From contig SVBZ01000004.1 of assembly GCA_015058575.1 (NCBI GenBank), positions 62,001 through 126,000 of the forward strand: a stretch of DNA of 64,000 bases. The letters run 5' to 3'. The notes under the pieces were generated by a model. That model saw nothing but the letters and a program-made list of their open reading frames with translations, did not search any database and was not told where the DNA came from. Positions 35,910 to 45,086 of this stretch are shown here, one piece after another. The position numbers and the translations under genes are program-made. Source of the DNA: Pseudoselenomonas ruminantium. Its GTDB lineage: Bacteria > Bacillota > Negativicutes > Selenomonadales > Selenomonadaceae. Within the stretch, counting starts at the first letter, position 1, and each line of letters starts with the position of its first letter.

Positions 35910-36809
35910 ATGACGAAAGAACAGGCGGTAGCCCGGATGACGGATACCATCGCAAAGTTTTTGGCCTTTTCCGGCAAGTGCCTGCCCGATGATGTGCGCG
36001 CAAGGCTTAGCGAGCTGGCCGCGCAGGAGGAAGAGCCGCTGGCCAAGGCAATCTATCAGACGATGCGGGAGAACCAGGAGCTGGCGCGAAAGCTCAACCG
36101 TCCGAGCTGCCAGGATACCGGTGCCATCCAGTTTTTCCTGCGCTGCGGCGCGGATTTTCCCTATATCGGGGAACTGCCGGCACTGCTGCGTGAGGCGGTT
36201 ATCCAGGCGACGAAAGCGGCGCCGCTGCGGCATAATGCGGTCGAGACGTTTGATGAGTACAACACCGGCGAGAATGTGGCACTGGGCATCCCGTCGCTGT
36301 TCTGGGACATCGTGCCGGGACGCGATGATTGTGAGATCTATACGTATATGGCAGGCGGCGGCTGCTCGCTGCCGGGACAGGCCAAAGTCCTGATGCCGGG
36401 AGAAGGCTATGAGGGGGTCACGAAGTTTGTCCTCGATGTCATGACGAGCTATGGGCTCAATGCCTGTCCGCCGCTTTTGGTCGGCGTTGGCATCGGCACA
36501 TCGGTAGAAGTGGCAGCTTTGCAGTCCAAATGGGCACTGATGCGGCCACTGGGCTCGCATAATCCGAATCCGAAGGCGGCTAAGATGGAAAAGCTGCTGG
36601 AAGATGGCATCAATAAGCTCGGTCTTGGCCCGCAGGGCCTGCGCGGAAGGAATTCAGTCCTGGGCGTCAACATCGAGAACAGTGCCCGTCATCCATCGGT
36701 CATTGGTGTGGCCGTCAACGTCGGCTGCTGGTCGCATCGCCGCGGGCATATCGTCTTTGACCGTGAACTGAACTATACCATTGATTCGCATGCGGAGGTG
36801 GATTTCTGA
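35910..36809 (+). CDS. ttdA: L(+)-tartrate dehydratase, alpha subunit
   Basis: The iron-sulfur subunit that, with TtdB, dehydrates L-tartrate to oxaloacetate. The 299 residues align well with E. coli Ttd[16 protein letters not shown] with a cluster cysteine, [35 protein letters not shown], and [20 protein letters not shown]. Class I fumarase is the close alternative, but the TtdA match and divergent LysR gene favour tartrate. The start is ATG at 35910 behind GAGAGGAAGG. Confidence 0.88.
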   Translation: MTKEQAVARMTDTIAKFLAFSGKCLPDDVRARLSELAAQEEEPLAKAIYQTMRENQELARKLNRPSCQDTGAIQFFLRCGADFPYIGELPALLREAVIQATKAAPLRHNAVETFDEYNTGENVALGIPSLFWDIVPGRDDCEIYTYMAGGGCSLPGQAKVLMPGEGYEGVTKFVLDVMTSYGLNACPPLLVGVGIGTSVEVAALQSKWALMRPLGSHNPNPKAAKMEKLLEDGINKLGLGPQGLRGRNSVLGVNIENSARHPSVIGVAVNVGCWSHRRGHIVFDRELNYTIDSHAEVDF

Positions 36810-37420
36810 TGGCTAAGAAGATACTTACGACACCGATCAGTGCCGAGGATTTGGCAGATATCCATGTGGGTGATGTCATTTACCTGACGGGGAAGCTCAC
36901 GACTTGCCGCGATGTGGCCCACCGCCGTGTCATCGAGGAAAAGCGCCCGCTGCCCGTCGATGTGCGCAATGGTGCGATCCTGCATGCCGGGCCGATTATC
37001 CGCAAGCATGGCGAAGATGACTATGAGATGGTCACGGTCGGTCCGACGACATCGATGCGCATGGAAAAATTCGAAGAAGCGTTCATCAAGGAAACCGGTG
37101 TCCGGCTGATTATCGGCAAGGGCGGCATGGGCGACGGCACGATGCGCGGCTGCCGTGAGCACAAGGCGCTGCATTGCGTATTTCCTGCGGGCTGCGCGGT
37201 CGTAGCCGCCAACTGCGTCGAGAAAATCGTTGCGGCCAACTGGATGGACCTCGGCATGCCCGAGACGCTCTGGACGAGCGAAGTCAAGGAATTCGGGCCG
37301 CTCATCGTCTCTATCGACACGCATGGCCGCAATTTGTTCGAGGAAAACAAAGTCATTTTCAATGAACGCAAGCAAAAGATATACGAAGAAATCTGCCAAG
37401 AGGTAAGATTTATCAAATAA
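36809..37420 (+). CDS. ttdB: L(+)-tartrate dehydratase, beta subunit
   Basis: A 203-residue swivelling-domain subunit. It matches TtdB with [47 protein letters not shown] and [13 protein letters not shown]. Its ATG shares one base with the ttdA stop (TGATG), so translation is coupled. No ttdT-type antiporter follows; the transcript ends in a terminator made of TGACNNGTCA palindromes. Confidence 0.9.
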   Translation: MAKKILTTPISAEDLADIHVGDVIYLTGKLTTCRDVAHRRVIEEKRPLPVDVRNGAILHAGPIIRKHGEDDYEMVTVGPTTSMRMEKFEEAFIKETGVRLIIGKGGMGDGTMRGCREHKALHCVFPAGCAVVAANCVEKIVAANWMDLGMPETLWTSEVKEFGPLIVSIDTHGRNLFEENKVIFNERKQKIYEEICQEVRFIK

Positions 37421-37481
37421 GCAAAAATGACCGGTCAAAATTGACGTCACGTGACATGTCAATCTGACCGGTCATTTTTGC
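37421..37481. terminator. Terminator after ttdB built from iterated palindromes
   Basis: The outer arms are perfect 17-base inverted repeats, GCAAAAATGACCGGTCA at 37421 and its complement at 37465-37481. Three TGACNNGTCA sites (37428, 37452, 37465) and one TGACGTCA (37442) fill it, with an inner ATTGAC/GTCAAT pairing. A/T runs on both sides allow termination in both directions. Confidence 0.85.
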
Positions 37482-37579
37482 TATCTGCAGGCGTGATAAC
37501 ATTTACTGCATGTTCGCTGTACCTGTGCTAATTTGTAAGTGAAGTTACCGTGATGTCATGGAGAGAAAGGAATGGTGTT

Positions 37580-37975
37580 ATGGCATACGAAATCTTATTG
37601 AAACGCATCTATGAACCTGTGGCAGAGACCGATGGCTACAGGGTTTTGGTGGATAGGTTGTGGCCGCGGGGAATAAAGAAAGAAGCGGCGCAGCTTTCAG
37701 CCTGGGCTAAGGATATTACGCCGAGTACCGAGATACGCCGCCTGTATCATCGCGGCGAGATGCCGTTTGAAGGTTTTTCCGAAGCCTATTTAGAAGAACT
37801 GGAGACTGGTGCCGCTGCTGCGGCCTTTGTCCGGCAGTGCCGCGAGTTGCTGCGCACACAAAATGTGACTTTGCTGTATGCAGCGAAAAATGAGCAGGAA
37901 AACCATGCCCTGGTACTGCGCGAATGGCTGCAGCGTGAGCTTTTTGTCGTTTGCGAGGAAGGAACTGGCTGGTGA
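37580..37975 (+). CDS. DUF488-family protein
   Basis: A 131-residue cytosolic protein. It carries the DUF488 pattern: IYEPVAETDGYRVLVDRLWPRGI near the N-terminus, SAWAKDITPSTEIRRLYH, and LLYAAKNEQENHALVLREWL at the C-terminus. The family role is unknown, though some members are annotated as uroporphyrin-III C-methyltransferase-like by context. The start is ATG at 37580 behind GAGAGAAAGG. It is followed 72 bases later by a phosphatase gene. Confidence 0.88.
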   Translation: MAYEILLKRIYEPVAETDGYRVLVDRLWPRGIKKEAAQLSAWAKDITPSTEIRRLYHRGEMPFEGFSEAYLEELETGAAAAAFVRQCRELLRTQNVTLLYAAKNEQENHALVLREWLQRELFVVCEEGTGW

Positions 37976-38047
37976 GGCGGCGAATCCATAAAGATGGATA
38001 GCTATTTAGTCAGGCAGGGGGTAGGCCTGCGGGTAAGGGAGATATAG

Positions 38048-40285
38048 ATGGAAAAGATCAAAGCATGGATTCGTCAGATCAAGGCGGTGCGGCAGAAAAG
38101 CATCAGGAATCAAGTGCTGGCATTGGTGCTGGTATGCGGCTTGCTGATATTTTTGAGCGTCAGCGCCTTGTCTTTGTATGCGCTGGAAAGCACGTGCACA
38201 GCCCTCGAAAATCATGGCAGGAGTGTCAGCCGCCTGGTTGCGGAGTCAGTGGGGGAGTCCGCTGAGAATAATGACAGGGACTGGCTGCGGCAGATGGCTG
38301 AGGCGGAAGCCAGCTATATTGACCGGGAACTTGAAATCAATGGGGAAGATGCGACCATCCTCGCGCAGACCATGTCGCAGATCCTGACGCATCCGGAGTA
38401 TTACCGGCCGCGGCAGCTGCCGTTGTCAGACCGGTCGGAGGATATCGTTTCAGGGATGCCGTATATCCATTACAGCCCAGCGCTGAGACAGCAGGGGATT
38501 CCAGCGGAATTGGCGCAGGAAATCGGACTGGCTGCTAATTTTGCCGATGTGCTGGTGCCGCTTAGCAAGACCTATAAAAATTACCATACATCTTTGCTGG
38601 CGGCTTCCAAGCATGGCTATATGATTTGCGTGGATATCGTTCCCGGCAACGATGGGGAAAATTCGATATTCCCTTCGGCTGCCAAGAAAGCAGATTTCCT
38701 GGCGAACTATGATCCGCGCCAGCGGCCCTGGTATAAGTCGGCACAGCAGGAAAACAAGCTGAATTTCACCGCGGTTTATCTGGGTGAAGATGGACATTTT
38801 GAAGTTTCCTGTACGGTGCCTTATTACGATGCGAATGGCTTTGCGGGGGTTGTCAGTATTGGCAGCAGCGTAGAGGATATCCATAAGCAAGTGATGAATG
38901 TGGCTGCTGGTGTAAAGGGCATCTGCTTTGCGTTGGATGATAAGGGCAATATCACGTTTTCCTCTGAGCAGGCAGGGATATTGGCGGCCATGCCGGGAGA
39001 TTATGATATCCGCCGGTCCGGCGAAACGGCGCTGGCGAAGGCGGCTGAGCATATGGTGGCTGGCAAAAGCGATGTCGAGCGCGTGACTGTAGATGGCAGG
39101 GATTATTATCTGGCCTACGCGCCGATGCCGAAGCTCAAGTGGAGTTTCGGCATGCTGCTCAGTACCGATGTGGTTATGGCACCGGCACAACAGGCCAGCG
39201 GTGATGTGCTGGCGAAAATGGAAAGCTTTGCCGGGGAGGTACAGCAGATTTTCCTGGCAACGGCTGGCAAAGAGGCCCTGCTGCTGCTGCCGCTGCTATT
39301 TATCGTGTTTTATGGCAGCAGCGTCATGGCCGCCCGTGTGACGAAGCCTATCCGCCAGCTGGCGGCAGGCGTGAAGGAAATCGCTGCGGGCAATCTGCAC
39401 AAGAAATTGGCAATCCATGAGAGCAATGAGATCGGCCACCTGGCCATCTGCTTCAATGCCATGACCGATGAGCTCCAACGGCATATGGATGAGCTGGCGC
39501 AGGCAACGGCCAAGGCCGAGCGTGCGAAGACAGAGCTGGAAGTGGCCGCGAGCATTCAGGCCGGCATGCTGCCAGAAGCGATAAAAGCCGAGCGCTATAA
39601 AGGGCAGCTGGATCTGGCGGCGATGATGCATCCTGCCAAGATGGTTGGTGGCGATTTCTACGATTTCTATTTTATGGACGAAGACAATCTGGTGCTGACG
39701 ATTGCTGATGTTTCGGATAAAGGCGTGCCGGCGTCGCTGTTCATGGTAATTGCCAAGACCTTGCTCAAGGATCAGGCGTTAGTAAAGAAATCAGCAGACA
39801 GGCTGGCAGATATCGTGGCGGCGGCGAACGATGCCCTGGCAGCAAGCAACCGCGAGATGATGTTTGTGACGACGTTCATCGGTGTGCTGCATCTGCCAAC
39901 GGGAAAGTTTACCTATGTAAATGCGGGGCACAATGCACCAATCGTGGGCCAGGGAACGGAATGGGCGTATCTGCCCAAGGCCACAGATCCCATCCTTGGC
40001 GTGCGCGACGGGCTGACGTTTACGGCCCGGCAGCTTACGCTGGCGCGCGGTACGGCGATGCTGCTCTACACCGATGGGGTAACGGAAGCGATGGATGAGC
40101 AGCAGGAGCAATTCGGCGAGGCACAGCTGCGGCAGATGCTGGCGGAGATGCCGGCAGGCTCTGATGCTGCAGAAATGCTGAACCGTGTGCGGGCGGCAGT
40201 CAAAGACCATGCCGGGGCAGCAGAGCAGTCCGACGATATAACCATGCTGGGATTCGTATATCATGGCCCCTCGGAGACGGCATGA
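38048..40285 (+). CDS. Second Cache-HAMP-PP2C (RsbU/SpoIIE-type) phosphatase
   Basis: A 745-residue paralogue of the phosphatase at 28057, with the same order: membrane helix (about 22-44), periplasmic Cache domain with PWYKSAQQE near residue 230, second helix (about 415), HAMP (VTKPIRQLAAGVKEIAAGNL) and PP2C domain from about 500 (GGDFYDFY, IADVSDKGVPASLF, DGVTEAMDE, EQSDDITML). No STAS or kinase gene adjoins it, so it may act in trans on the STAS protein at 25599, adding a second stimulus to that switch. The Cache domains of the two differ clearly. Confidence 0.92.
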   Translation: MEKIKAWIRQIKAVRQKSIRNQVLALVLVCGLLIFLSVSALSLYALESTCTALENHGRSVSRLVAESVGESAENNDRDWLRQMAEAEASYIDRELEINGEDATILAQTMSQILTHPEYYRPRQLPLSDRSEDIVSGMPYIHYSPALRQQGIPAELAQEIGLAANFADVLVPLSKTYKNYHTSLLAASKHGYMICVDIVPGNDGENSIFPSAAKKADFLANYDPRQRPWYKSAQQENKLNFTAVYLGEDGHFEVSCTVPYYDANGFAGVVSIGSSVEDIHKQVMNVAAGVKGICFALDDKGNITFSSEQAGILAAMPGDYDIRRSGETALAKAAEHMVAGKSDVERVTVDGRDYYLAYAPMPKLKWSFGMLLSTDVVMAPAQQASGDVLAKMESFAGEVQQIFLATAGKEALLLLPLLFIVFYGSSVMAARVTKPIRQLAAGVKEIAAGNLHKKLAIHESNEIGHLAICFNAMTDELQRHMDELAQATAKAERAKTELEVAASIQAGMLPEAIKAERYKGQLDLAAMMHPAKMVGGDFYDFYFMDEDNLVLTIADVSDKGVPASLFMVIAKTLLKDQALVKKSADRLADIVAAANDALAASNREMMFVTTFIGVLHLPTGKFTYVNAGHNAPIVGQGTEWAYLPKATDPILGVRDGLTFTARQLTLARGTAMLLYTDGVTEAMDEQQEQFGEAQLRQMLAEMPAGSDAAEMLNRVRAAVKDHAGAAEQSDDITMLGFVYHGPSETA

Positions 40286-40312
40286 GAAGAGGAGCGGATC
40301 GGTAGAAAAGCA

Positions 40313-40358
40313 TAAAAGGAGAGGACAAAATGCGTGTGTTTTGTCCTCTCCTTTTTTT
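40313..40358. terminator. Bidirectional terminator between phosphatase and znuA
   Basis: AAAAGGAGAGGACAAAA pairs perfectly with TTTTGTCCTCTCCTTTT, with A and T runs on either side; it serves the plus-strand phosphatase and the minus-strand znuA. Confidence 0.88.
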
Positions 40359-40363
40359 GCGGG

Positions 40364-41272
40364 TTATTGCAGGGCTTCTTTGAGCGTTTCCATATTCTTG
40401 CGCATGGTCGTAAGGTAAGCGTCCATGGCAGCTTCAGTAGCTTCGCCGGTCACTACAGGGTCGAGGGTGTAGATTTTGGCGCCGGTTTCACGGGCGATGG
40501 TCTGCGCGGCAGCAGGGGAATACTGCGGCTCGGTGAACAGTACCTTGGCTGTGAGCGGCTTGACCTGCCCGATGACAGCCTGCAGCTCGGCTGGCGTTGG
40601 TTCTGTGCCCGGTTCGCGCTCGATGACCGTCAGGATATGCAGGCCGAACTCCTTGGCAAAATACGGGAAGGCCTCGTGGAAAGTCACGATGTCCTTATGC
40701 GGGACGTTATCGAGCGTTTCGTGCATCTCTTTCTTGAGTGCTTCGAGCTTTTGGATATAGGCATCGGCATTGGCCTGATAGGCATCGGCATGTTTAGGAT
40801 CGGCTTGCTTCAGCTGCTCGGCGATGTTCTTGACCTGTTCGATATTGGCAGTGATGCTGAGCCAGACGTGCGGATTTTCCTCATCGCCGTCTTTCAGCAG
40901 CTCGATGCCTTTTGACGCGTCAATGACCTTGAGATTTTTCTGTTCCTTGATGACCTTGCCGAGGAAGCTCTCCATACCAGCACCATTGGCGATGAGGGCA
41001 TCGGCCTTTTCGAGGGTCTTCATGTCCTCAGTGGTCAGCTGGTAGTCGTGCAGGCAGCCGGTCTGCGGTTTGGTCATATTGGTGACTGTGACGCCGTCAA
41101 TTCCCTTGGTGAGGTTGATGGCGTCGATGTACATGGGATAGAACGTAGTGACAATGCGGAAGCTGCCGTCTTTTGCGGCATCCGGCGAAGAGTTCGTGCT
41201 GCCCGCGCCACAGCCGGTGAGCAGCAGGCAAAAGGCGGCGAGCAGGCAGAAAAATGAAGTTTTGCATTTCAA
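40364..41272 (-). CDS. znuA: Zinc/manganese ABC transporter substrate-binding lipoprotein
   Basis: A 302-residue cluster A-I binding protein. The lipobox LLTGCGAGS follows a short signal. Probable metal ligands are the His in ENPHVWLS, the His in VTFHEAF and the acidic residues in LFTEPQYSP and TLDPVV. It lacks a long His-rich loop. The TTG start at 41272 has AGGAGGT seven bases upstream. No permease or ATPase gene adjoins it. The promoter and a 24-bp palindromic operator lie just upstream, and a Fur-family gene precedes it. Confidence 0.9.
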   Translation of the reverse strand: MKCKTSFFCLLAAFCLLLTGCGAGSTNSSPDAAKDGSFRIVTTFYPMYIDAINLTKGIDGVTVTNMTKPQTGCLHDYQLTTEDMKTLEKADALIANGAGMESFLGKVIKEQKNLKVIDASKGIELLKDGDEENPHVWLSITANIEQVKNIAEQLKQADPKHADAYQANADAYIQKLEALKKEMHETLDNVPHKDIVTFHEAFPYFAKEFGLHILTVIEREPGTEPTPAELQAVIGQVKPLTAKVLFTEPQYSPAAAQTIARETGAKIYTLDPVVTGEATEAAMDAYLTTMRKNMETLKEALQ

Positions 41273-41309
41273 AATGATGACCTCCTGAAAAAAGAAGAAA
41301 AGAAAATAA

Positions 41310-41333
41310 GTAAATAGTAATATTACTATTTAC
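41310..41333. promoter_or_regulatory. Zur/Fur-type operator before znuA
   Basis: A perfect 24-bp palindrome with half-site GTAAATAGTAAT. The core GTAATATTAC and length fit Zur/Fur-type boxes. It begins right after the -10 of the znuA promoter, where a bound repressor would block transcription. Confidence 0.82.
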
Positions 41334-41334
41334 G

Positions 41335-41362
41335 ATTATAGCATGCAAAATAAAAATGACAA
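41335..41362 (-). promoter_or_regulatory. znuA promoter
   Basis: On the minus strand TTGTCA (41357-41362) and TATAAT (41335-41340) are 16 bases apart. The -35 lies inside the terminator stem of the upstream Fur-family gene. Confidence 0.7.
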
Positions 41363-41399
41363 GAGCAGTTTGATAATTTTTATCATTGCTCTTGTCATT
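41351..41399 (-). terminator. Terminator of the Fur-family gene
   Basis: Reading the minus strand, AAATGACAAGAGCA pairs with TGCTCTTGTCATTT, followed by a T-rich run. Confidence 0.78.
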
Positions 41400-41429
41400 G
41401 ACTTGTCAACGCCGGCCATTGACTTGTCA
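41399..41429. repeat. Two TGACTTGTCA palindromes at the end of the Fur-family gene
   Basis: Sites at 41399-41408 and 41420-41429. The second overlaps the stop codon of the minus-strand gene. Confidence 0.88.
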
Positions 41430-41864
41430 GATTTTATGTTTTTTTTGCTGGCATTTTTGGCAAAGCCCGTAGAACTCGAAGATATGCCCTGTAATCTGGA
41501 AGCCTTTCCTGGCCGCTTCCTGTTCGTAGGCGTCGGTCATCGGGCAGACGTCGATGCATTCGGTATGGCCGCATTCGGTGCAGACCAGATGATGGTGATG
41601 ATGGGCGGCATCGGCGAGTTCGTAGACATTGCCGGAGCTGCGGAAAATCTCGTGGACGATGTCGAGCTTGGTCAGCAGCGACAGGTTGCGGTAAATCGTA
41701 TCGAGCGAGACGTCGGGCTGCTGCTTGCGGACCTCCTCGCGGATCTGCTGGGCCGTCGGGAAAGGCGGGCAGACGGCAAAGGCCTGCAGGACGGCGCGGC
41801 GCTGTGGTGTTATCTTATAGCCCTTGTCCCGCAAGCGGTCAAGGGGCGTTTGTTTTTTCGTCAT
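41427..41864 (-). CDS. Fur-family metal-responsive regulator (Zur-like)
   Basis: A 145-residue Fur-superfamily repressor. The N-terminal winged helix reads KITPQRRAVLQAF and SLDTIYRNLSLL. The hinge metal site is AHHHHHLVC, and two CxxC pairs (CTEC, CQKC) form the structural zinc site. The znuA gene downstream with its palindromic operator suggests zinc sensing (Zur), but Fur or PerR cannot be excluded from sequence alone. Confidence 0.9.
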   Translation of the reverse strand: MTKKQTPLDRLRDKGYKITPQRRAVLQAFAVCPPFPTAQQIREEVRKQQPDVSLDTIYRNLSLLTKLDIVHEIFRSSGNVYELADAAHHHHHLVCTECGHTECIDVCPMTDAYEQEAARKGFQITGHIFEFYGLCQKCQQKKHKI

Positions 41865-42052
41865 AGGATATCCCCTCGGTTATCATGTTCTGCTGTCTGT
41901 TATTATACCGTCAGCCAGCAAAGTTTGCCAGCGCAAAATGAAAAGAAAAGCGAACTGGATTTTGCAGCAGCAGGATTTGCGGGAAAAAGCAAGAATTATG
42001 TTGGCAGGAAGATATTTAGAAAAAGGAAATGAAGGGAAGGAGCTATCATATC

Positions 42053-42868
42053 ATGAGCAAGACAAAGAAAATGGCCGCAGCGATTTTGGCAGGGCTGATG
42101 CTGGGCAGCAGCGGGTATGCAGCGGCGGCTGACAGGGAAAATCTTTCGCAGGTTGCCCTCTTGCAATCGTTGGCGCAGGGGTATTTTGGCGGTACGGTGA
42201 CGGCCAAGGATCTGCGTGCTATGGGAGATACCGGCATTGGCACGTTTGAGGGGCTGAACGGCGAAATGATCGTCCTTGAAGGCACGGTTTACCAGGCATT
42301 GGGCGATGGCCGCGTGGTGGTGGCCGATGACAAAGAAATCATTCCGTTTGCCAATGTGACTTTTTTCGATACGGATGTTTCGGTCAAACTGTCAAATATT
42401 GCCGATAAAGCTGCTTTGGAAAAGGTGCTGAATCAGGTGGTGAAGGAACAGGGCGCCAACAGTTTCTACATGGTAAAGCTGCACACGGAGTTTCCGTCGA
42501 TTCTCTTCCGCAGTGAATACGGCAGCAGCAAACCATATCCGACGTTGGTGGAGGCACTCAAAGGCAAGCAGACGGAGTTTCAGCATAAGAATATCAAAGG
42601 CACGCTGGTGGGCTTGTACTGCCCAGGCTATATGAGCGGACTCAATTCTGCGGGCTGGCATTTCCATTTCATCTCCGATGACCGGAAGCATGGCGGTCAT
42701 ATCCTGGAACTGTCGGTAAGGAGCGGGGAAATCCAGCTCGATAAAACCGACCGATTTACCATGGTCCTGCATAAGGATAAGAAGTTCCATGAACTGAATC
42801 TGGCCAAGGACATGTCCGCAGATATCCGCAGTGCGGAGCAGGACACCAAGAGCGATATGAAGAAATGA
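42053..42868 (+). CDS. budA: Exported alpha-acetolactate decarboxylase
   Basis: Converts 2-acetolactate to acetoin. The 271 residues include a signal peptide (KKMAAAILAGLMLGSSGYAAAA). The metal site WHFHFISDDRKHGGH gives three His ligands; other marks are GIGTFEGLNGEMIVLEG and LVGLYCPGYMSG. Several bacterial homologues are secreted, so export is not unique, but no acetolactate synthase lies in the window. The start is ATG at 42053 behind GGGAAGGAG. It is 16 bases from the flavoprotein gene that follows. Confidence 0.93.
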   Translation: MSKTKKMAAAILAGLMLGSSGYAAAADRENLSQVALLQSLAQGYFGGTVTAKDLRAMGDTGIGTFEGLNGEMIVLEGTVYQALGDGRVVVADDKEIIPFANVTFFDTDVSVKLSNIADKAALEKVLNQVVKEQGANSFYMVKLHTEFPSILFRSEYGSSKPYPTLVEALKGKQTEFQHKNIKGTLVGLYCPGYMSGLNSAGWHFHFISDDRKHGGHILELSVRSGEIQLDKTDRFTMVLHKDKKFHELNLAKDMSADIRSAEQDTKSDMKK

Positions 42869-42884
42869 TGTGAGGAAAATAGCT

Positions 42885-44375
42885 ATGGAAAAATCGTTTA
42901 CGATCCCCATTTCCCGCCGTGATTTCATGAAAATGGCAGGCATAGCGGCTGTGGGGGTGCTGGCAGAAAGCACTATCGGCGGCGCGGACATGGCGCAGGC
43001 TGCGGCCCGCAAGGCAAATGGCACCATGACCTATGCGGGCAAGGAAATCCCCGTGCTGTTTGCGGTGGATGTTTGCGTGGCTGGCGGCGGCCCTGCGGGG
43101 ACAGCCGCAGCTGTCATGGCGGCCCGGAAGGGAGCGAAAACCGTGCTGATCGAGCGCGGCGTGGCTTTGGGCGGCCTTGCCGTGCTTGGCTGCGTTTATC
43201 CGTTCATGGATACGCATGCACCGGACAGCGATACGCCCTATGTGGCCGAAGTCAAGGAGCGCCTGCGCAAGCATGGCATCGAGCCTTTTGATGGCGTGAC
43301 GCAGCAGACCTGGCACAATCCCGAGACGCTGACGCTTATTTATGACGAGATGTGCAGCGAGGCTGGTGTCGAGGTCCTCTTCCAGACGGTGGTAATTGAT
43401 ACGGTGGTGGAGGGTGGCAAGCTCACGGCCTGCATCATCCAGACCATTGCGGGCCTTGCTGCCATTGAGGCGAAGACTTATATCGACAGCACCGGTGATG
43501 CATTCCTGGCCCGTTCGGCGGGGGTTCCCTATGAGCGGGGCTATGAAAAGACCGGGAACAATCAGCCGTTGTCGTTCCGCTTTGAGATGGGTGGTATCGA
43601 TATCGATAGGCTTTACCGGTATGTGGCCATTGAGCTCAAAGAGGACTGGTGCAAGTCTAAGCCGCCGTATTTCGAGATCGCTGAGGCCATGCACCGCAAG
43701 CAGCGGTATAAGCTTGAAGACCTGATGGCCAAAGGCGTGCAGACAGGCGAAATCACGCAGGAAGAAGCGGAATATATGCAGGCCCATACCATCATCGGCA
43801 AGAATGGTGTCATGAGTATGAACTGCCCCGAGATTCCGGTGAAGTTTTCGGCCACCGATCCGGTTTCTTACAGCAAGGCCGTAGCCTATGGCCGCCGCAT
43901 GATGCACAATATCGCCAGCTATCTCATCCGCCATCTGCCCGGGTTTGAAAAGGCCTTCATCAGCCGCGAAGCAGCCATGCTCGGGGCCCGGGAGTCCTGG
44001 CGCATCCGCGGGAAGCAGTATCTGGTGGAGGACGATTACCATAACCAGAGCCGCTTTGCCGATGCCGTCTGCCGCACGGCCTGGTTCATCGATGCGCATG
44101 GGGAAAAGGTTTCGGAGAAACTGCCCAAGGGCGGCTATTACGAGATTCCCTATGGAGCGCTGGTGACGAAGGAAATCGAAAACCTCATCGTTGCCGGCCG
44201 CTGCATCAGTGCGAGCTTCATCCTGCAGGCATCGATGCGCATCCAGCCGACCTGCATGAGCATCGGCGAAGCCGCGGGCATTGCGGCAGCCTGGGGGAAA
44301 AAGCAGCATATTGCCGCCAATGCCATCAGCTGGGATAAAATTCCTGCGGCAGAACGCAGCTATGTCAGCAAATAA
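42885..44375 (+). CDS. Tat-exported FAD-dependent oxidoreductase
   Basis: A 496-residue flavoprotein of the FAD_oxidored (fumarate reductase/succinate dehydrogenase flavoprotein-like) group. The twin-arginine signal is SRRDFMKMAGIAAVGVLA, so it should be exported folded. The dinucleotide motif is CVAGGGPAGTAAAVMAARKG and a C-terminal FAD block reads NLIVAGRCISASF. The substrate is unknown. It is co-transcribed with budA and the unit ends in a terminator. Confidence 0.85.
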   Translation: MEKSFTIPISRRDFMKMAGIAAVGVLAESTIGGADMAQAAARKANGTMTYAGKEIPVLFAVDVCVAGGGPAGTAAAVMAARKGAKTVLIERGVALGGLAVLGCVYPFMDTHAPDSDTPYVAEVKERLRKHGIEPFDGVTQQTWHNPETLTLIYDEMCSEAGVEVLFQTVVIDTVVEGGKLTACIIQTIAGLAAIEAKTYIDSTGDAFLARSAGVPYERGYEKTGNNQPLSFRFEMGGIDIDRLYRYVAIELKEDWCKSKPPYFEIAEAMHRKQRYKLEDLMAKGVQTGEITQEEAEYMQAHTIIGKNGVMSMNCPEIPVKFSATDPVSYSKAVAYGRRMMHNIASYLIRHLPGFEKAFISREAAMLGARESWRIRGKQYLVEDDYHNQSRFADAVCRTAWFIDAHGEKVSEKLPKGGYYEIPYGALVTKEIENLIVAGRCISASFILQASMRIQPTCMSIGEAAGIAAAWGKKQHIAANAISWDKIPAAERSYVSK

Positions 44376-44390
44376 TATGATTAAACGGGG

Positions 44391-44421
44391 AAAGCCTCAC
44401 GGTAAGCGTGGGGCTTTTCTT
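44391..44421 (+). terminator. Terminator after the budA unit
   Basis: AAAGCCTCACG pairs with CGTGGGGCTTT, followed by TCTT. Confidence 0.78.
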
Positions 44422-44467
44422 AATGAGACGCTAATGGGAGACTAGGTATGCTTTAAGTTTTGTAAGG

Positions 44468-44492
44468 TATCATAAATGAAAATAAGCTGAAA
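44468..44492 (+). repeat. Shared upstream element, copy 1
   Basis: TATCATAAAT followed by GAAAATAAGCTGAAA, 15 bases before the start at 44508. A second copy lies at 45711-45738. Confidence 0.7.
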
Positions 44493-44507
44493 AGAAGGGT
44501 GGGAAAG

Positions 44508-45077
44508 ATGGACAAGAAGAGGAAAAAGTGGTTGAGGAATATTGGTGTGATTATGCTGGTTCTTTATGAAGTACTTCCCGGAAATCTGCTTTGGCGGACC
44601 GAGGTCGAGATGACAGCAGCTGATGATTTTTATCTGTGTTATCCCGTAGAGGAGAAAATGACGGATGGGCGGACGCTGTCGCTTTATTTGCCTGTGCAGC
44701 CAGCGCAACGGCAGCTTGCCGCCGTTGCGCCTTATGAGCGCTTGACTGCGTATAAGGCCATCGAAGGCGGTGGTGAGATACAGATTGTACATGGTGTATT
44801 AACGACAGAACAGACTAAGGTGCGTTTTGATTTGGCTGGATTTGGCCAGGTATTTCCGCAGGTAGCGGGAACTCTTGCCGTGCAGGGGGAGGGAACTCGA
44901 CTGGTGGGCGGTACGCCTTTACATATCCTTGAAGGCGTGGACAAAAATGAGCGCAAGGAATGTTTGGGCTATCAGGCGGGCCGGGATGTCTGGCTGTTTT
45001 ATTTTCAATGTGCCGAGGATGATGATATGGCTAAGGCTATGCTGGAAAGGGCTATTGAAAGCATAGCCATAAATTGA
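44508..45077 (+). CDS. Membrane-anchored/exported hypothetical protein, 189 residues
   Basis: Not recognised. A basic N-terminus (MDKKRKKWLRN) and a hydrophobic stretch (IGVIMLVLYEVLPGNLLW) suggest a signal anchor, with the rest in the periplasm. The C-terminus ends in an acidic helix-like piece (AEDDDMAKAMLERAIESI) that resembles the end of the next protein (SEAARDDVLRSIESL), hinting at a shared fold of PsbP/DcrB-like type; that is weak inference. Confidence 0.65.
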   Translation: MDKKRKKWLRNIGVIMLVLYEVLPGNLLWRTEVEMTAADDFYLCYPVEEKMTDGRTLSLYLPVQPAQRQLAAVAPYERLTAYKAIEGGGEIQIVHGVLTTEQTKVRFDLAGFGQVFPQVAGTLAVQGEGTRLVGGTPLHILEGVDKNERKECLGYQAGRDVWLFYFQCAEDDDMAKAMLERAIESIAIN

Positions 45078-45086
45078 TGTGGGAAG

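Noticed and set aside
35910..37420. Class I fumarase
   Set aside because: The split subunits and residue pattern match TtdA/TtdB better, and a divergent LysR gene fits the tartrate arrangement. A fumarase role is not fully excluded.
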